DNA from: Morella rubra
Taxonomy: Eukaryota; Streptophyta; Magnoliopsida; Fagales; Myricaceae
DNA length: 64,000 bases
Reading direction: 5' to 3'
NCBI GenBank assembly: GCA_003952965.2
Contig: RXIC02000070.1
Span: forward strand, 117,919 to 181,918
The first letter of the stretch is position 1. Every line of letters begins with the position of its first letter. A model generated the notes under the pieces. The model did no database searches. It was not told where the DNA came from and saw only the letters and a list, made by a program, of their open reading frames with translations. The translations under genes and the position numbers were made by a program. This document shows positions 10,921-22,193 of the stretch, piece by piece.

Positions 10921-11666
10921 TAAGCTATGGGTAGAACTCCATATCACTTGGATGATTTATTGTTCCCTACATAGGGAACCCGGTCTTTCTTCTTTAATTA
11001 CATCCAAAACGTACATATCCTTTTCTCTTTTTTCTTCCCCCCACCCTGAAGAAACGTGCATTTCTTTATTTTTGGCAGGTCATGAATGTTCTAATAAAGG
11101 GAACCAAACCCCTCTATAGCTGGCAGGTGATCGAAGAATGGTCTTCTCTCATCCATAAACTTGCTAGAAGTAGGTTAGGGTCTATATATCCTGTGTTAGT
11201 ATAGGAAAGAGCCAACCTAGAACACCTATCAAAAATCCTCCAGGATTCTTTTGTTGTATGATGTATTTTTTTTTTTTTTTTAATTGCATCTTCAAGCTAG
11301 ATTACATGTAAGCTATGGTAGAACTCCATATCATTGATATTTATTTTCCCTACATAGAACCCGGTCTTTCTTCTTTAATTACATCCAAAACGTACATATC
11401 CTTTCTCTTTTTTTTCCCCCCACCCTGAAGAAACGTGCATTTCTTATCAGGTCATGAATGTTCTAATAAAGGGAACAAACCCCTCTATAGCTGGCAGGTG
11501 TCGAAGAATGGTCTTCTCTCATCCATAAACTTGCTAGAAGTAGGTTAGGTCTATATATCCTGTGTAGTATAGAAGAGCCAACCTAACACCTATCAAAAAT
11601 CCTCAGGATCTTTTGTTGTATATGTATTTTTTTTTTTTTAATTGCATCTTCAAGCTAGATTACATG
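10921..11666. repeat. Tandem duplication, second copy with small deletions
   Basis: Copy 1 is 10921-11308 and copy 2 is 11309-11666. They are colinear; copy 2 lacks single bases or short bits at many sites, for example GGGAACCCGG becomes GAACCCGG and GGTTAGGGTC becomes GGTTAGGTC. Nearly every difference is a deletion in copy 2. No coding capacity is seen. The pattern resembles uncorrected long-read sequence joined to a corrected copy. Confidence 0.85.
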
Positions 11667-13370
11667 TATCTCAACTAATCTTACAATCTGTGCAATCTCT
11701 AGATTACACACAAAACGAACAGTTACCAAATCGAAAGTAAGAGTGGCCTCAAGGTGTTGTATGGTGTGGCTTCTATCTCAACAAAATCAAGGAATGATTC
11801 AGTGCTTGGTTCCAAAGGTGTCATGGTTTTGTTTTTGCTGGGAAGAAAACGAAGTTACTGTAGCTGCATCTCTCTCGCCGTCTCCCTCCTCGAAATCCTC
11901 ACGCCTCAAATATTGGAGGTCAATTACTCACGACCTATTTGCTCAGCTCTTCATTCGTGCGTGTCAACAGTTGACCTCTCTCATGTCGATGATCGGTGTC
12001 GGTCGTCCGACCAGCTCCTGCTCTGGGATTTGTCCCCTTGCTATAGTTTCCTTCTTGTCTTGATCCAAATGGACTCATTTGCGGTTACGTGTATGGCGTT
12101 TTTAGGTGGGAGTTATGTTGACGTGTGGTTCTGTAGCATATACAGTGGTTCTGGCCCCGTAGAGTACTGTGACAACACGGTGCCAGTTTGGTGTATAATG
12201 ACTTCTTTCAGAATCTCAAAGTTGGCCAACGGTACAGATAAGAGCAGTGTTAGTATCTCTTCAATTTGCTTCTCTGTTTTTCTCGAGTTCGTCTCCTCTG
12301 TTTTCTAGACAGCTTTTGTATTGCGTATCGTGGGGCGTGGTAACTGGCGATTTGGTAGGGGTAGACGGCCTGACATAGATTAGGGGTCAACAAGACCAGT
12401 TCTGTATATACTGTCGGAAAGTGCAGTTTCGCAGATGACAGAACTTGTTATTTGACATGGTTCTAGCAGAACACGATGTCCTTCCTCTTCCTCTTCTAGT
12501 TTCCTTATTCACCTTATCACTTGATTCATATAAGTTAAATAAACATTAAGCTAAGTGCATATATTGGAGTTGAAATCAGAAGGCATAAACGTGCTAAACT
12601 TCTGCAGTTCACTCACACTTCATTTCAAAGAATCGCTTGCAACTAATCCACTCTGTTTTGTTCTTTTTTGAGATGCTTGGCATCGATTGTTTTGTTAGGC
12701 TTCATGCTCTCGTCGGTTAAGAGCTAAAGAAACCCGGAGCGTGTGCAGTTTTTAATTGATCGGAATATGGGAATAATGATCAAGCTGGATAAAGATTCCT
12801 TCTATCCCCGGATAATCAAGTACCCCAACAGTGAACGGATTGACAGGAGGACCAAGGACGGTGACAGGAAAATTTCCAGCAAAGATCGTAAAGTACGCGC
12901 GCGCTAGTGACGGCAACAATGCTATTGCTTTTGGTATACCATAAATAACGGGGAGGCAGCCGGCGGGGCAGGGACCAACTGGGTATTTCACCAATATCAC
13001 CTAGCTGCTGATACCCTGCTTCATCAAAAAACAGGTGTTTCCTTCGCTTATTAGTCAGTATTTCGCTAGTTAAATGCTACCTCTTCTTTGTACGCAGATA
13101 CAGATGGTGTTGTATTAGGAATTCTTAACTACTTAAAGTAAAGCTTCATCCTAAACAATCCTCTTTTTTTTTTTTTGGTAAGCTTCTTCCGATTGTGCTG
13201 CTTCATATTCTGTTTTCGTCTTGCGTATTATAAAGTTTTAGCTACATTGTACGGCGAAGAAAGATTGATTCATTCTCCACTTTGCGCATAGGCCTATTGC
13301 TACTGCCACTAGTTTGAGAATAACACAGATAGGAGGACCACTGAGTCCACCCACGATGAAGGTGAACCGA
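11667..13370. other. Unassigned intergenic stretch
   Basis: 11740-12310 is less AT-rich than its surroundings and open in two plus frames, but neither translation shows a known domain. 12752-13000 is open on the minus strand with a hydrophobic translation (CPAGCLPVIYGIPKAIALLP) that I do not recognise. Neither is accepted as a gene. Confidence 0.3.
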
Positions 13371-13543
13371 GTTGTTTGGAAATAAAATTTTGTTAAAATT
13401 TAGTAGTAGGTGAAAAAATGAAGAAAGATAATGAAAAAATTAGTGAAAAAATGAAAAAAATTGAGAAAAAAAAATAAAAAGAGAAATTTTTTTATAATAA
13501 TGATAAAACTTTAAGGGGTAAAATTTCAAGAAAACAAACACAA
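13371..13543. mobile_element. MITE-like element
   Basis: An A/T-rich non-coding block with imperfect inverted ends: left GTTGTTTGGAAATAAAATTT, right AAAATTTCAAGAAAACAAAC. The interior is mostly A-rich. The GTTTG/CAAAC termini are like those at 18006-18204. No target-site duplication was confirmed. Confidence 0.5.
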
Positions 13544-13734
13544 TGATAATGCTTCTTCTGAGATTCAAGTGCCCAGATAATCCAATGCCGGAGGTAAGTA
13601 GCAATGTAGCATACACACATTGTCCGACATTTTCATATTCACTACCTTATGAAGATGCACCATGATATGCATATTCCGAATTTTCTAACCCACTTGTCTG
13701 CGATGCTTAATATTCATGTATGTTTTCAGGCACA

Positions 13735-14220
13735 AGACGCCCGGAGGCCGGAACCACTCTTCCAGCTGTTGCTTCAGGGAGGGAGATCCAGAACCACTGC
13801 CCCAGCAGTAGCTTCAGGCAGACCCGGAATCACTCCAGCTGCAGCATCGGCATCTGGAAACATCTTTCAGCTGCAGTTTCAGGAATTGCCAAAATCATTC
13901 CTCAAGCTGCAGCTTCAGCGTCTGAAATCACTCCTGCAGCAGCTGTTCCGGGCATACCTGGATTTATTCCAGCTGCAGCTTCAGCATCTGAAATTACTCC
14001 TGCAGGTAACACTTCAGGCACACCTGATTTCAGTCCTCCAGTCGCAGCTTTGGGAACTAGAATCACACTTGCAGCTGTTAGCTCAAGCAAACCTGACATC
14101 ACCTATCCAATTGCCGCCTCAGGCAGGACTTGAATCACTCCTCGAGCGGCAGGTTCAGTGTCTAATTCACTCTTGCAGCTGCCTCAGGCACAGTATTATG
14201 GCTTCTCTTCCTCATTAGAA
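13735..14220 (+). pseudogene. Decayed Ala/Pro/Ser tandem-repeat coding stretch
   Basis: The stretch repeats a unit of about 33-36 bases encoding variants of SASEITPAA or SGxPxITPAAA, for example ASASEITPAAAVPGIPGF and AAASASEITPAGN. The repeat phase moves between two reading frames at least twice (near 13790 and 13860) and a stop at 14131 splits it, although repeat units continue after the stop (ITPRAAGS). A plausible 3' splice site (TTTTCAG) is at about 13730. It could be one exon of a Pro/Ala-rich cell-wall-like or disordered protein, but no partner exon or family is recognised; the frame changes may be decay or sequence error. Confidence 0.4.
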
Positions 14221-17200
14221 TAATCCGCAGCAAATCCTCAAGAGGCCTATTCCTCAGATTCCTCTAAACCAATAGTCTTGAAACTGAAGGCAATGGTACA
14301 ATTTCAGGAAGAGTTAACAGCGTTTGTGAATTCTCTTCTTAGTGATAGTGGGTTAGCGAATTCACCTCAGTGAATCCCCAAATCCTTTAGTCCAAAGGAA
14401 TTTTATTCTCTCCTTGGCAAAATGTCCTTGTAATAAGACTCATAAAAGAACTTCTTAGAAAAATCCTCAGGTGAAATGAATTTTGGGCTCCTCTTAGACA
14501 TTCTGCACCTGTCCAATACCTCGTACTGTCAGGCACTAATTAGATTGGGTTTAAGCAAGTCCTCACCTGCTATCTAAGTTTTATCAAATCTTGTAACTAG
14601 GTGTAGGACTTGGGATCCCAATCTTAAGTCTTAACTGCATAATTGGGTCCAAAACTCCGTGTACAAGTGTTGATAACGGGCTGTTGAGCAATTATAAGCT
14701 GCCAGTATGCTGCCATGAGAGATGTGAGAAAGAGGGGAACAAAAAGGAGAGGCTAAGTGTGACAGTGGCAAGCGATGAGGAGGAGGCAGCTACTGTGAAG
14801 CCAGTAATAAACGGCCAATAAGTTGGCAGAAAACAAATAGCAAACCCAAAGGCAAACATGATAAATTGAGGAAATGTGGGGGTGATGTTCAGTAGAACCA
14901 GAGGCGGTGCTGTTCTTCAGGACCATCTTGAGGCAACAGCAACCATTGGTATTGGTTGTTTGCCAATATTTGCAACTACATAAAATCTCCATAATCAAGT
15001 GCAACTTATTCAGCGACCAACAGTTTAAATTAGACAAAGTCAGATAATTGCACTTTACGCAGCTCCAAATATCTTTGATGATACTAATTAGTAGAATGCC
15101 TAAGATATGGCGGAAATTCCACTTACAAGATATTTAATAGGTCTTAGAGGACAAGATAATACCTAGAAAGTGTGGCAGGAGAAGGAGGGATATTTTTGTC
15201 AGTTGTAAGTCATCCAGCCAATATCATCATCCACCATAAGCTAATTGTCAATATTTCTTTTTTGATGAATAGAAGCTAATTGTCAATATTTCAGTCACGC
15301 TGGAATCGTTCTGGTTTGTTTATATGAATAAATGGAGTGCCATCTAAGATTCCCAAGAACAAATGAAATGCAGTGACATGAAGCAAAAATGGGTGCAAAG
15401 AGCAAGTAGGGGGAGGGAGGGAGGGAATTAACCCACCTGAAAATTAAGGACAGAGACAAGTACATAAGAGCATAGTTGTTGAGTCCTGTTTAAAAACTTC
15501 TGTCAGACTTGTAGAGGAAACTTGTACAATGCTGAGCTCATTTTTCTTGCTAAAAGAAATAGTATGCTACTCCGATAAGAATGTTACACCATCATAAGTG
15601 ACATAGTGGTCATAGAGCATAAAGTAGCAATGAATAAGTGCATATAGTTTTCTAGTTAAATAACCATCCTATACTGGTGTATAAGATTTTTACCTTATTC
15701 CTACAAGTTCCTCAGGCCAAAATCTCTTACCTTGACTGATAGAAGGACTTTTTTTCTTTTCTTTTTTTAACCCTCAGGGTTCTGGGTCCCTTGATGCCTG
15801 ACATACTTGTTTAGCACAAGAAGAGATGTTCGCCAAAGGGAAGAGAGGAACCAGTACATAAGAAAGTTGATGCATATGTAGAAAACAAGGAGAACATGTA
15901 ATGTATAATAAATTGTAACAAACTCTAGCAGATCCATCATCATCATCATCCTAGCCAAAACTAAATGTGAACAATAGAAACAGGATCAACTTAAAACAAA
16001 AAACAAAAACTCACAAATGACTATCCTAAAAACTTACTTATCACCATTCAATGTGTGCACAAAGCTGTTGTAAAAACTTAAGCATAACATTTGTATGCAA
16101 AGACTTCAAACCAGAGGATGAACAGGTAGTGAATGGCATAAGGAACAATTAGGATAATGCTTTGTGTCTTTAAAGCTTAACGCCAGAAGGGCTGAGAGAC
16201 AAAGTATAGTATCTTGAAGCAAACCCATCTACCAAATGAACCACAATTGACAGCATACACCATATGGAACCAAAACCTACTCTCGCTAATAAAGCTTACA
16301 TAAAAATACAAAAGGACTGGGTGGGGTGGGTGTTGGGGGGGGGGGTGGAAAATCAAAGCCAACCATCACAAATACTTCACAATATTGTCCTCCTGTAGAG
16401 CCCAATGATCATAAACCCAGGGAATTATGGAGAATAGTTTCTCATCTGACATACAGAAAGTTCCATAGATGTCAACAATTTGCCACAATTTCAACAACAT
16501 CAGCTATTCAAAGCATAACAAATCCTTGTCCATAAGCCAAACCAAGTGAACCACGAAAACAAATGAACGGGGACATTAATAAGAACTAAAGGATTGCACT
16601 TACATAGGGGCCGTTTTGAATGAACTGTATACAGCAAAACCATCCGAATCTGAACAACTGAACCAACCCAAAATTTACACCATTTTTGCGTGAATGATCA
16701 ATAAACTACCTTTTCTTTAAGTTCCCACTATTCCTCTAGGGGACCTATTAAAAAAAAAGCTAGAAAAACAAAACAGGAAGATAAGAAAAACAAAAACACA
16801 ACCATTATGCCCATAAAAGTTTAACAACCATGTTTTTCAGAACAGCTTCGGGAATCCCAGAAAAAGAGAATGTTGAAGAAGGAAAGAAATTACTCTCAAG
16901 GCACAACTGCGTTGCTTTCCTTAAAGGATATTTGTTCCCAACAGGGTTGATGCAAATTTGTTCAGAATATAATGGAGCCTGAATTCTGGCGCCCTACAGC
17001 CCACGCGCGCACGCGTGTGCGTATGGTGCACCATAGCTTCCTATCATTACACTGTAACAAATGCATGAGTAAACTCTCCACAGATAAATGCAAATGCATT
17101 TCCACAATGTGGAATTTTCCGTCGTAAATGCCCAATCCCAAAATACTAGCTGTTATAATATTTACTTTTGAAAAAACTTTAACAGAGAATACTTTCAGGG

Positions 17201-17730
17201 AAAGTAATCAAACCGAACGGGCAATTGCTTAGAAAAAAAAAACTTAGAAAAAAAAATCAAACGGGAAATTAAAAGAAAGAGCTGTTTCTGAAAATTCTTA
17301 TGTAACAACGCTGAGAAACATGCCATACGGTTCCCGAATAACCTTCAATATAACGAATTCAATGAAACCGACCAAACATAAATCCAGGAATAACAACAAC
17401 AGAGACACCGGGAAATCTGAAAAGCCCGCAGCTTGACGGATTCCCTTTCAATTTCAGGTTAGATAAAGAAAAAGGGCCTTCAGGATCATTGCACGCAAAA
17501 ATGATGAGAATCCAATGGGTTAGAAACCACTCTTCGACTATCCCTCCAGTTTCTTAGCCAAAAAAATGAAAAAAATAAAACCGAAAGAAGGACAGGGGAA
17601 GAGAGAAGGGAAAGGTTAAGGAGAGATAGATACCTTGGGGTCGGAGTGGTCGGCGGAAATAGCCGATTGGTGCTGTAATTACTACCGTTGGCCGTTGGGG
17701 GAAGCGAGAGATAGAGATAGAGACGGAGAC
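14221..17730. other. Intergenic stretch without supported genes
   Basis: Mixed AT-rich sequence with short unrelated open frames. A run of eleven G residues is at 16335-16345 and an alternating CGCGCGCACGCGTGTGCG tract near 17003. No RNA gene or transposon ends were recognised. Confidence 0.4.
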
Positions 17731-17761
17731 ATAGACAGAGAGAGAGAGAGAGAGAGAGAGG
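17701..17761. repeat. (GA)n microsatellite
   Basis: A purine run ending in roughly thirteen uninterrupted GA units at about 17735-17760. In plants such GA/CT runs are frequent in promoters and 5' leaders; no gene start is placed here. Confidence 0.8.
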
Positions 17762-18005
17762 CTTCTTTGGTACGTGGCCTCTTTGACCAGGTTTAGGGTT
17801 TCCTCCGCTCCAATCGAGTCAAAGCGAGTTCGGACCCTGTCATCAGATCTTGCCACATGACTATCTGCTGCATGCCACTTATTTCCGGAAAGTCAGACTT
17901 GGGTATCTAGAGAGAGTTTTAGGACTTACCGGTGTAAATCAACTGTAATTTTAAATAACATAGTTTTTAGTAAATTGAAAATTCATACTCAACTCAGAAA
18001 ATTGG

Positions 18006-18204
18006 CGTTTGGTTTGGTCTGAAAATATTTTCAAAAGTTTTTTATAATCACTTTTTTATCTTTCAATATCTTTTTATAAGTTTTAATAATATTTTACAAA
18101 TTCTAATAATTTTTAACAAATTTTTCACTGATCTTAAAAAAATTTATATTATTTTAAAAAAAAAAAACAAACACAAAAAATATTTTTAAAACAAAATCAA
18201 ACCT
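18006..18204. mobile_element. MITE-like element with long inverted ends
   Basis: Left end GCGTTTGGTTTGGTCTGAAA followed by ATATTTTC; right end, read on the opposite strand, GGTTTGATTTTGTTTTAAAA then ATATTTT. The ends are imperfect inverted repeats around a non-coding A/T-rich core. Size and termini suit a hAT-type MITE; superfamily is inferred. Confidence 0.55.
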
Positions 18205-18302
18205 CTTGTTTGTTCAGTCATTGTTGCCATCTCCTTTTCCCATAATCTCCCGCCATCACTTTCATTTCCATCCTCCTTCCTCACCATCATTGGGTACATT
18301 AA

Positions 18303-18485
18303 GGAGTGTTTGTTTGTCAAAATTTCGAAAAATATTCTTGAAATTTTGGGAATCTTTACTTTATTGAGATTTATTGGGGTTTATAAAAAGTGAGTATGTA
18401 TGTGTAAAAGTTAAAAAATTTTGGAATGTATTTATTTTGCTAGAAATTTCTATACCCAAAATATTAAAGAAACAAATAGTACCTA
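18303..18485. repeat. Dispersed MITE-like repeat, copy 2
   Basis: Second copy of the repeat at 180-365, same orientation, with GGAGTGTTTGTTTGTCAAAA at the left and AAAGAAACAAATAGTACC at the right, which are imperfect inverted repeats of each other. The clearer ends here support reading both copies as small non-autonomous DNA elements. Confidence 0.6.
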
Positions 18486-20600
18486 AACATAAGATCAAAG
18501 TGGCCCTTACCCTTCTTAATTCTTAATCATCAACCTAGAGACTGAATAGAAGGTAAACAACCCTGGTGTAACGTAAAAGGCAATAATTAATTATTGTGGT
18601 CGAGTTTTCTTGGCACAGATAGACAGAAACAGATTTTGTCTTTACACCAACTGCTGCACTGCGGGTTGATTGGTCTACATTCTTTCTTTCTTTCCGAAGA
18701 AAAAAATTCTCTGCTATTCTTAGCATGATTCCTACTTTCATCTTTCTTAATGTCAACTTTAGGAAGAGGGAAGAAAAAGATTGAGAGAGAGAAAATGAGA
18801 GGAGAAAAAGGGGCAAAGAAAAAACAAAGAAGAAAGTTTAGGAATCAAGTTAGTTAACAAGCCTATGAATTATGATGAAGGTTAGTTTATGCGGCATTCA
18901 CAAGTCTCTATCTTTTAATCATGCGAAAAGACATCATTAAACAACGTTGTCGATTTGATGAAAAATGGACATTACTGTTCGGCGTGGGAGTAGGCAATGC
19001 CTAGTTGCTGGACAATCTTGGACGGTCATTAGGGAGTATCCCCGCACGCCGATGGTTTTATGAAAAGCGAAGTCCAGCTCTACCTTGGGGGCAGTGTGAA
19101 AGAAAACAAAAGAGAGTGACAGAAGCCATAAATATAATATTGCAGAGACACAGAGAGACGCAGTTAAATTATGTTATATTGCTATATTTGGCCTACGAGC
19201 TCTATAGATATTGCTTTTTCAACGATCTACTGTATTCCCTGTCGTTGAGTTTTTTTCTCTTTTTTGTATGAGAATTTATGGTGTCTCTTATCTTATGAAA
19301 TCAATGGTATATTTCACCTGTGTCCCTCGACAAAAGCACAGGGCCAACTGTGTACCAAAATCTAGTTAGTGTTAGGTCAAACTACTGGTTTCTTTTTTAA
19401 AAAATAATGATATATAAGATTCATCTATTGTACCGAACTGTCTCCCCCACGTTATTAGCGACTTTGTTAGTTAATCATTCAATATTTAAATAGATGTAGA
19501 ATAAGCAGCTCTTTTTTTTGGTTTACAGTAGTTTTTATAATTCAAAGATCTAAGCTTTGGAGTCAGTCTCAAAAGTCAGCAGTACTGTAGCTTGAGAGCT
19601 GTGGCCTGCAGTGTGCAACTGGGTCGGGTTTAGATTTTGATTACCCGACCCACTTTTCTGACAGACAAACTGGAACTTGCACTATAAAACTCATGAAAAG
19701 TATTAAAGTAAAAAGGATAACATAACATGATCAACGGCAAAGAATACTCCAACTGCCACGCTCCAGTGATGGAAGTGAATTTTACTTCCTACTGCCCTAG
19801 CCAAAACTAGAAGAAGACTGTAGCTTGGTTATTGGTTGCTCATTTCGACAATATTGGATAACCAACATATGAAGAACATTGAAAATGCTTGGGACCATTG
19901 GGAGAGAGTAAGGTTTATTGAGTTACAAATTAATCATTGAAGCGTTTTGTAATTTAAGAGTAGTCTGATAGTTTCCTCACTTGCACACTCGGACCACCTC
20001 CAAACTCCTATAACATCTACAATATTTCCACGAGGGATGTCATTGTTGGGATGCAGTATTTCATGGCAAAGAATCGGCCATTACCATATCAAGTCGGACT
20101 CCCTGATATAATTATGGGGAGGAAAATTCCTTTTTCAGACATTTAAGTTGTAATATCACTGTCGAAAATAGCTCTTTCTCGTTCTTATAACTCATTGTAG
20201 CAGCAGAACAACTATTGCCAAGAAGAGAATGGCATTTTCAGTTGGTTGATGACATATAATGGTTTGAATGAATTCGAACGTTATGAGCATTCCATTCAAC
20301 CTAATAATTCTTCTCTGTTTCGTAAAATTTTGTTGTACTTATTCCAAAGGACACAAAAACAGGCCATGGCTTGTGGGGACAATAGTCATGTAGTGAACAC
20401 GCGAGAAAATGAGGGAGTATGGAATGACAGGCGGAGTAATGGGTAACATCATTTTCAATACGGGACCAACTGCCAAGAAGCGCTGTGGGTGACTGACAAA
20501 GGTCACTCGCTGGCACTGTGGCTGGCTTTTTCTTTCTTTTTCTCTCACCCAGCCTTTCATAGTTTTGTTCTTTGTCCCTGTTGTGTTGGTTGTATTTTGT
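18486..20600. other. Intergenic stretch
   Basis: No supported gene. Contains short open frames without motifs and ordinary AT-rich sequence. Confidence 0.4.
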
Positions 20601-20602
20601 TG

Positions 20603-20760
20603 TCTCGGCTTTATAAGGGAGTATTTTCCCTCTTCAGTCTTCACCTCTCGCTGCTTCAATGACAACCGAAGCAACACGAGAGGGACAAGAACCACAACAG
20701 TAACGTCATCTAGCTTCCACAAGACCCCATTTTCATCAAAGAGTTTGCAGCTTTTGGTAT
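20603..20760 (+). promoter_or_regulatory. Candidate promoter and first exon of the kinase-like gene
   Basis: TTTATAAGG at about 20610 resembles a TATA box. It is followed by a less AT-rich, exon-like stretch (TCTTCACCTCTCGCTGCTTC) that ends in TTTTG/GTATAA, a possible donor at about 20758. This would suit a 5' leader exon for the plus-strand gene that begins coding by 22.2-22.8 kb. Linkage to that gene is inferred only from position and strand. Confidence 0.3.
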
Positions 20761-22193
20761 AAAAAAGAAAAAAAAAATCTTCAAGATCGCCTAGTTATCT
20801 CACTTTCCTTTTCATTGGCTTCCCACATTTTTCCTCTGCCTGAGGCGCGCCAATGATGGTCCAGATATCATCTTTTGACATTTCAGTATCTGGGTTGGAG
20901 AATGCGTGTTTCGAAGTTCTCAGAGATCTGTGGATTAATTAGTTCTGGTGACAATTTTTCTGCTTTCGTCCATTCCCGGTCATCGAGATGAATTTAGGTG
21001 AGTAATGTCGGCCAATAATTTGACGACTTATATATTGTTTTCTGTCTTGATACTTATCACTGCACCTTGTGAGAAAGTAAAGTACATTGCGAATATCCTT
21101 CTTTTTTTTTTTTTTTTTTTCTCTCTCTCCTGTCAATGTCTTCTGGGTTGTCCATCATGTTTATATCTTCATTGATTACACATATGAAGAAGGATGATAT
21201 ATTTTCTTTTAGAGGTGTAATGCTTTACACTGTTAGATTGAACAACTTACCACTGAATGACGGAATTGCATGTATCTTGCTTCGTACTAGACTCTCCCTT
21301 GAGGAAATAGTGGCGTCTACCTTAGGGTGTTCCGTTTTCTTATTCAGAGACATTTTTAGCGGCTTATACGTTTGCCCTCCTACTCTGGATCCTCCCTTGG
21401 CATCACTTCCAGGGTTAATTGCCTGTTTTGGTGACACGAGCAGCACAGAACAAGGAAATGCCCTGGGTCATAACCGTGCTGATTAAAATATCTCAATCAA
21501 GTTATCTGAAATGGGCAATAACGCAGGCATCAAGCATGTCATAACACACCTTTTACCATGGGTCTTTAAAGCACATGCAATCAAGCACTGAAATCACTTG
21601 ATCCTGAATAGAAGTCCATTCAGCTCTTAGGATCAGTAGTTGGTGGACGGATAGACTGCTAATCCTGTAGCTGTTTGTTGATCTGTAGCGTTTAATTATG
21701 GAGTTTTTCTATTCCTTTTTCTACCATTTTTAATTGAATACATCTTTGTTATCTTGACAACATATTCATAACATGATCCAAATGGAATGATGTTTAATTG
21801 TTTATAAGGATGTCAATGGGAGCCGTCACTTCATCGCAATACACCAGCAATCAGTCAATGTCACAAGTAGTAGTACTTTTGTCTAATTATAATTTCTTAC
21901 TATGTTTAGTGTACACTAGTAGGCTTATGGCAGTGTTGCATGCTTTTAAGCTAAACAGAAGCATTAGCAAGGGCAATAGTTATCCCAGAGCTCTTTCCAG
22001 CATAGAAACCCTGCTAATTAGAAGCTCATACTCACAACCATAGGAGCCACTCTACCATGGAAGTCCACTGTTATACTCCTTATAGATGACATTCCCTCTT
22101 TTAGCATGTGGATGTCTTTCCAAATTGTATCTTTCCTTCTGCCATGGCATCAAATTGCAGGAATTTTCAAGCTTTGAAATTGTCGTGATGTAG

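Noticed and set aside
11743..12308. Two overlapping plus-strand open frames of 106 and 184 codons
   Set aside because: Both translations are cysteine/serine/leucine-rich without motifs or conserved splice context; neither frame is preferred.
12752..13000. Minus-strand hydrophobic open frame
   Set aside because: Possible membrane protein by composition, but no family, start context or partner exon; an equally open plus frame covers the same bases.
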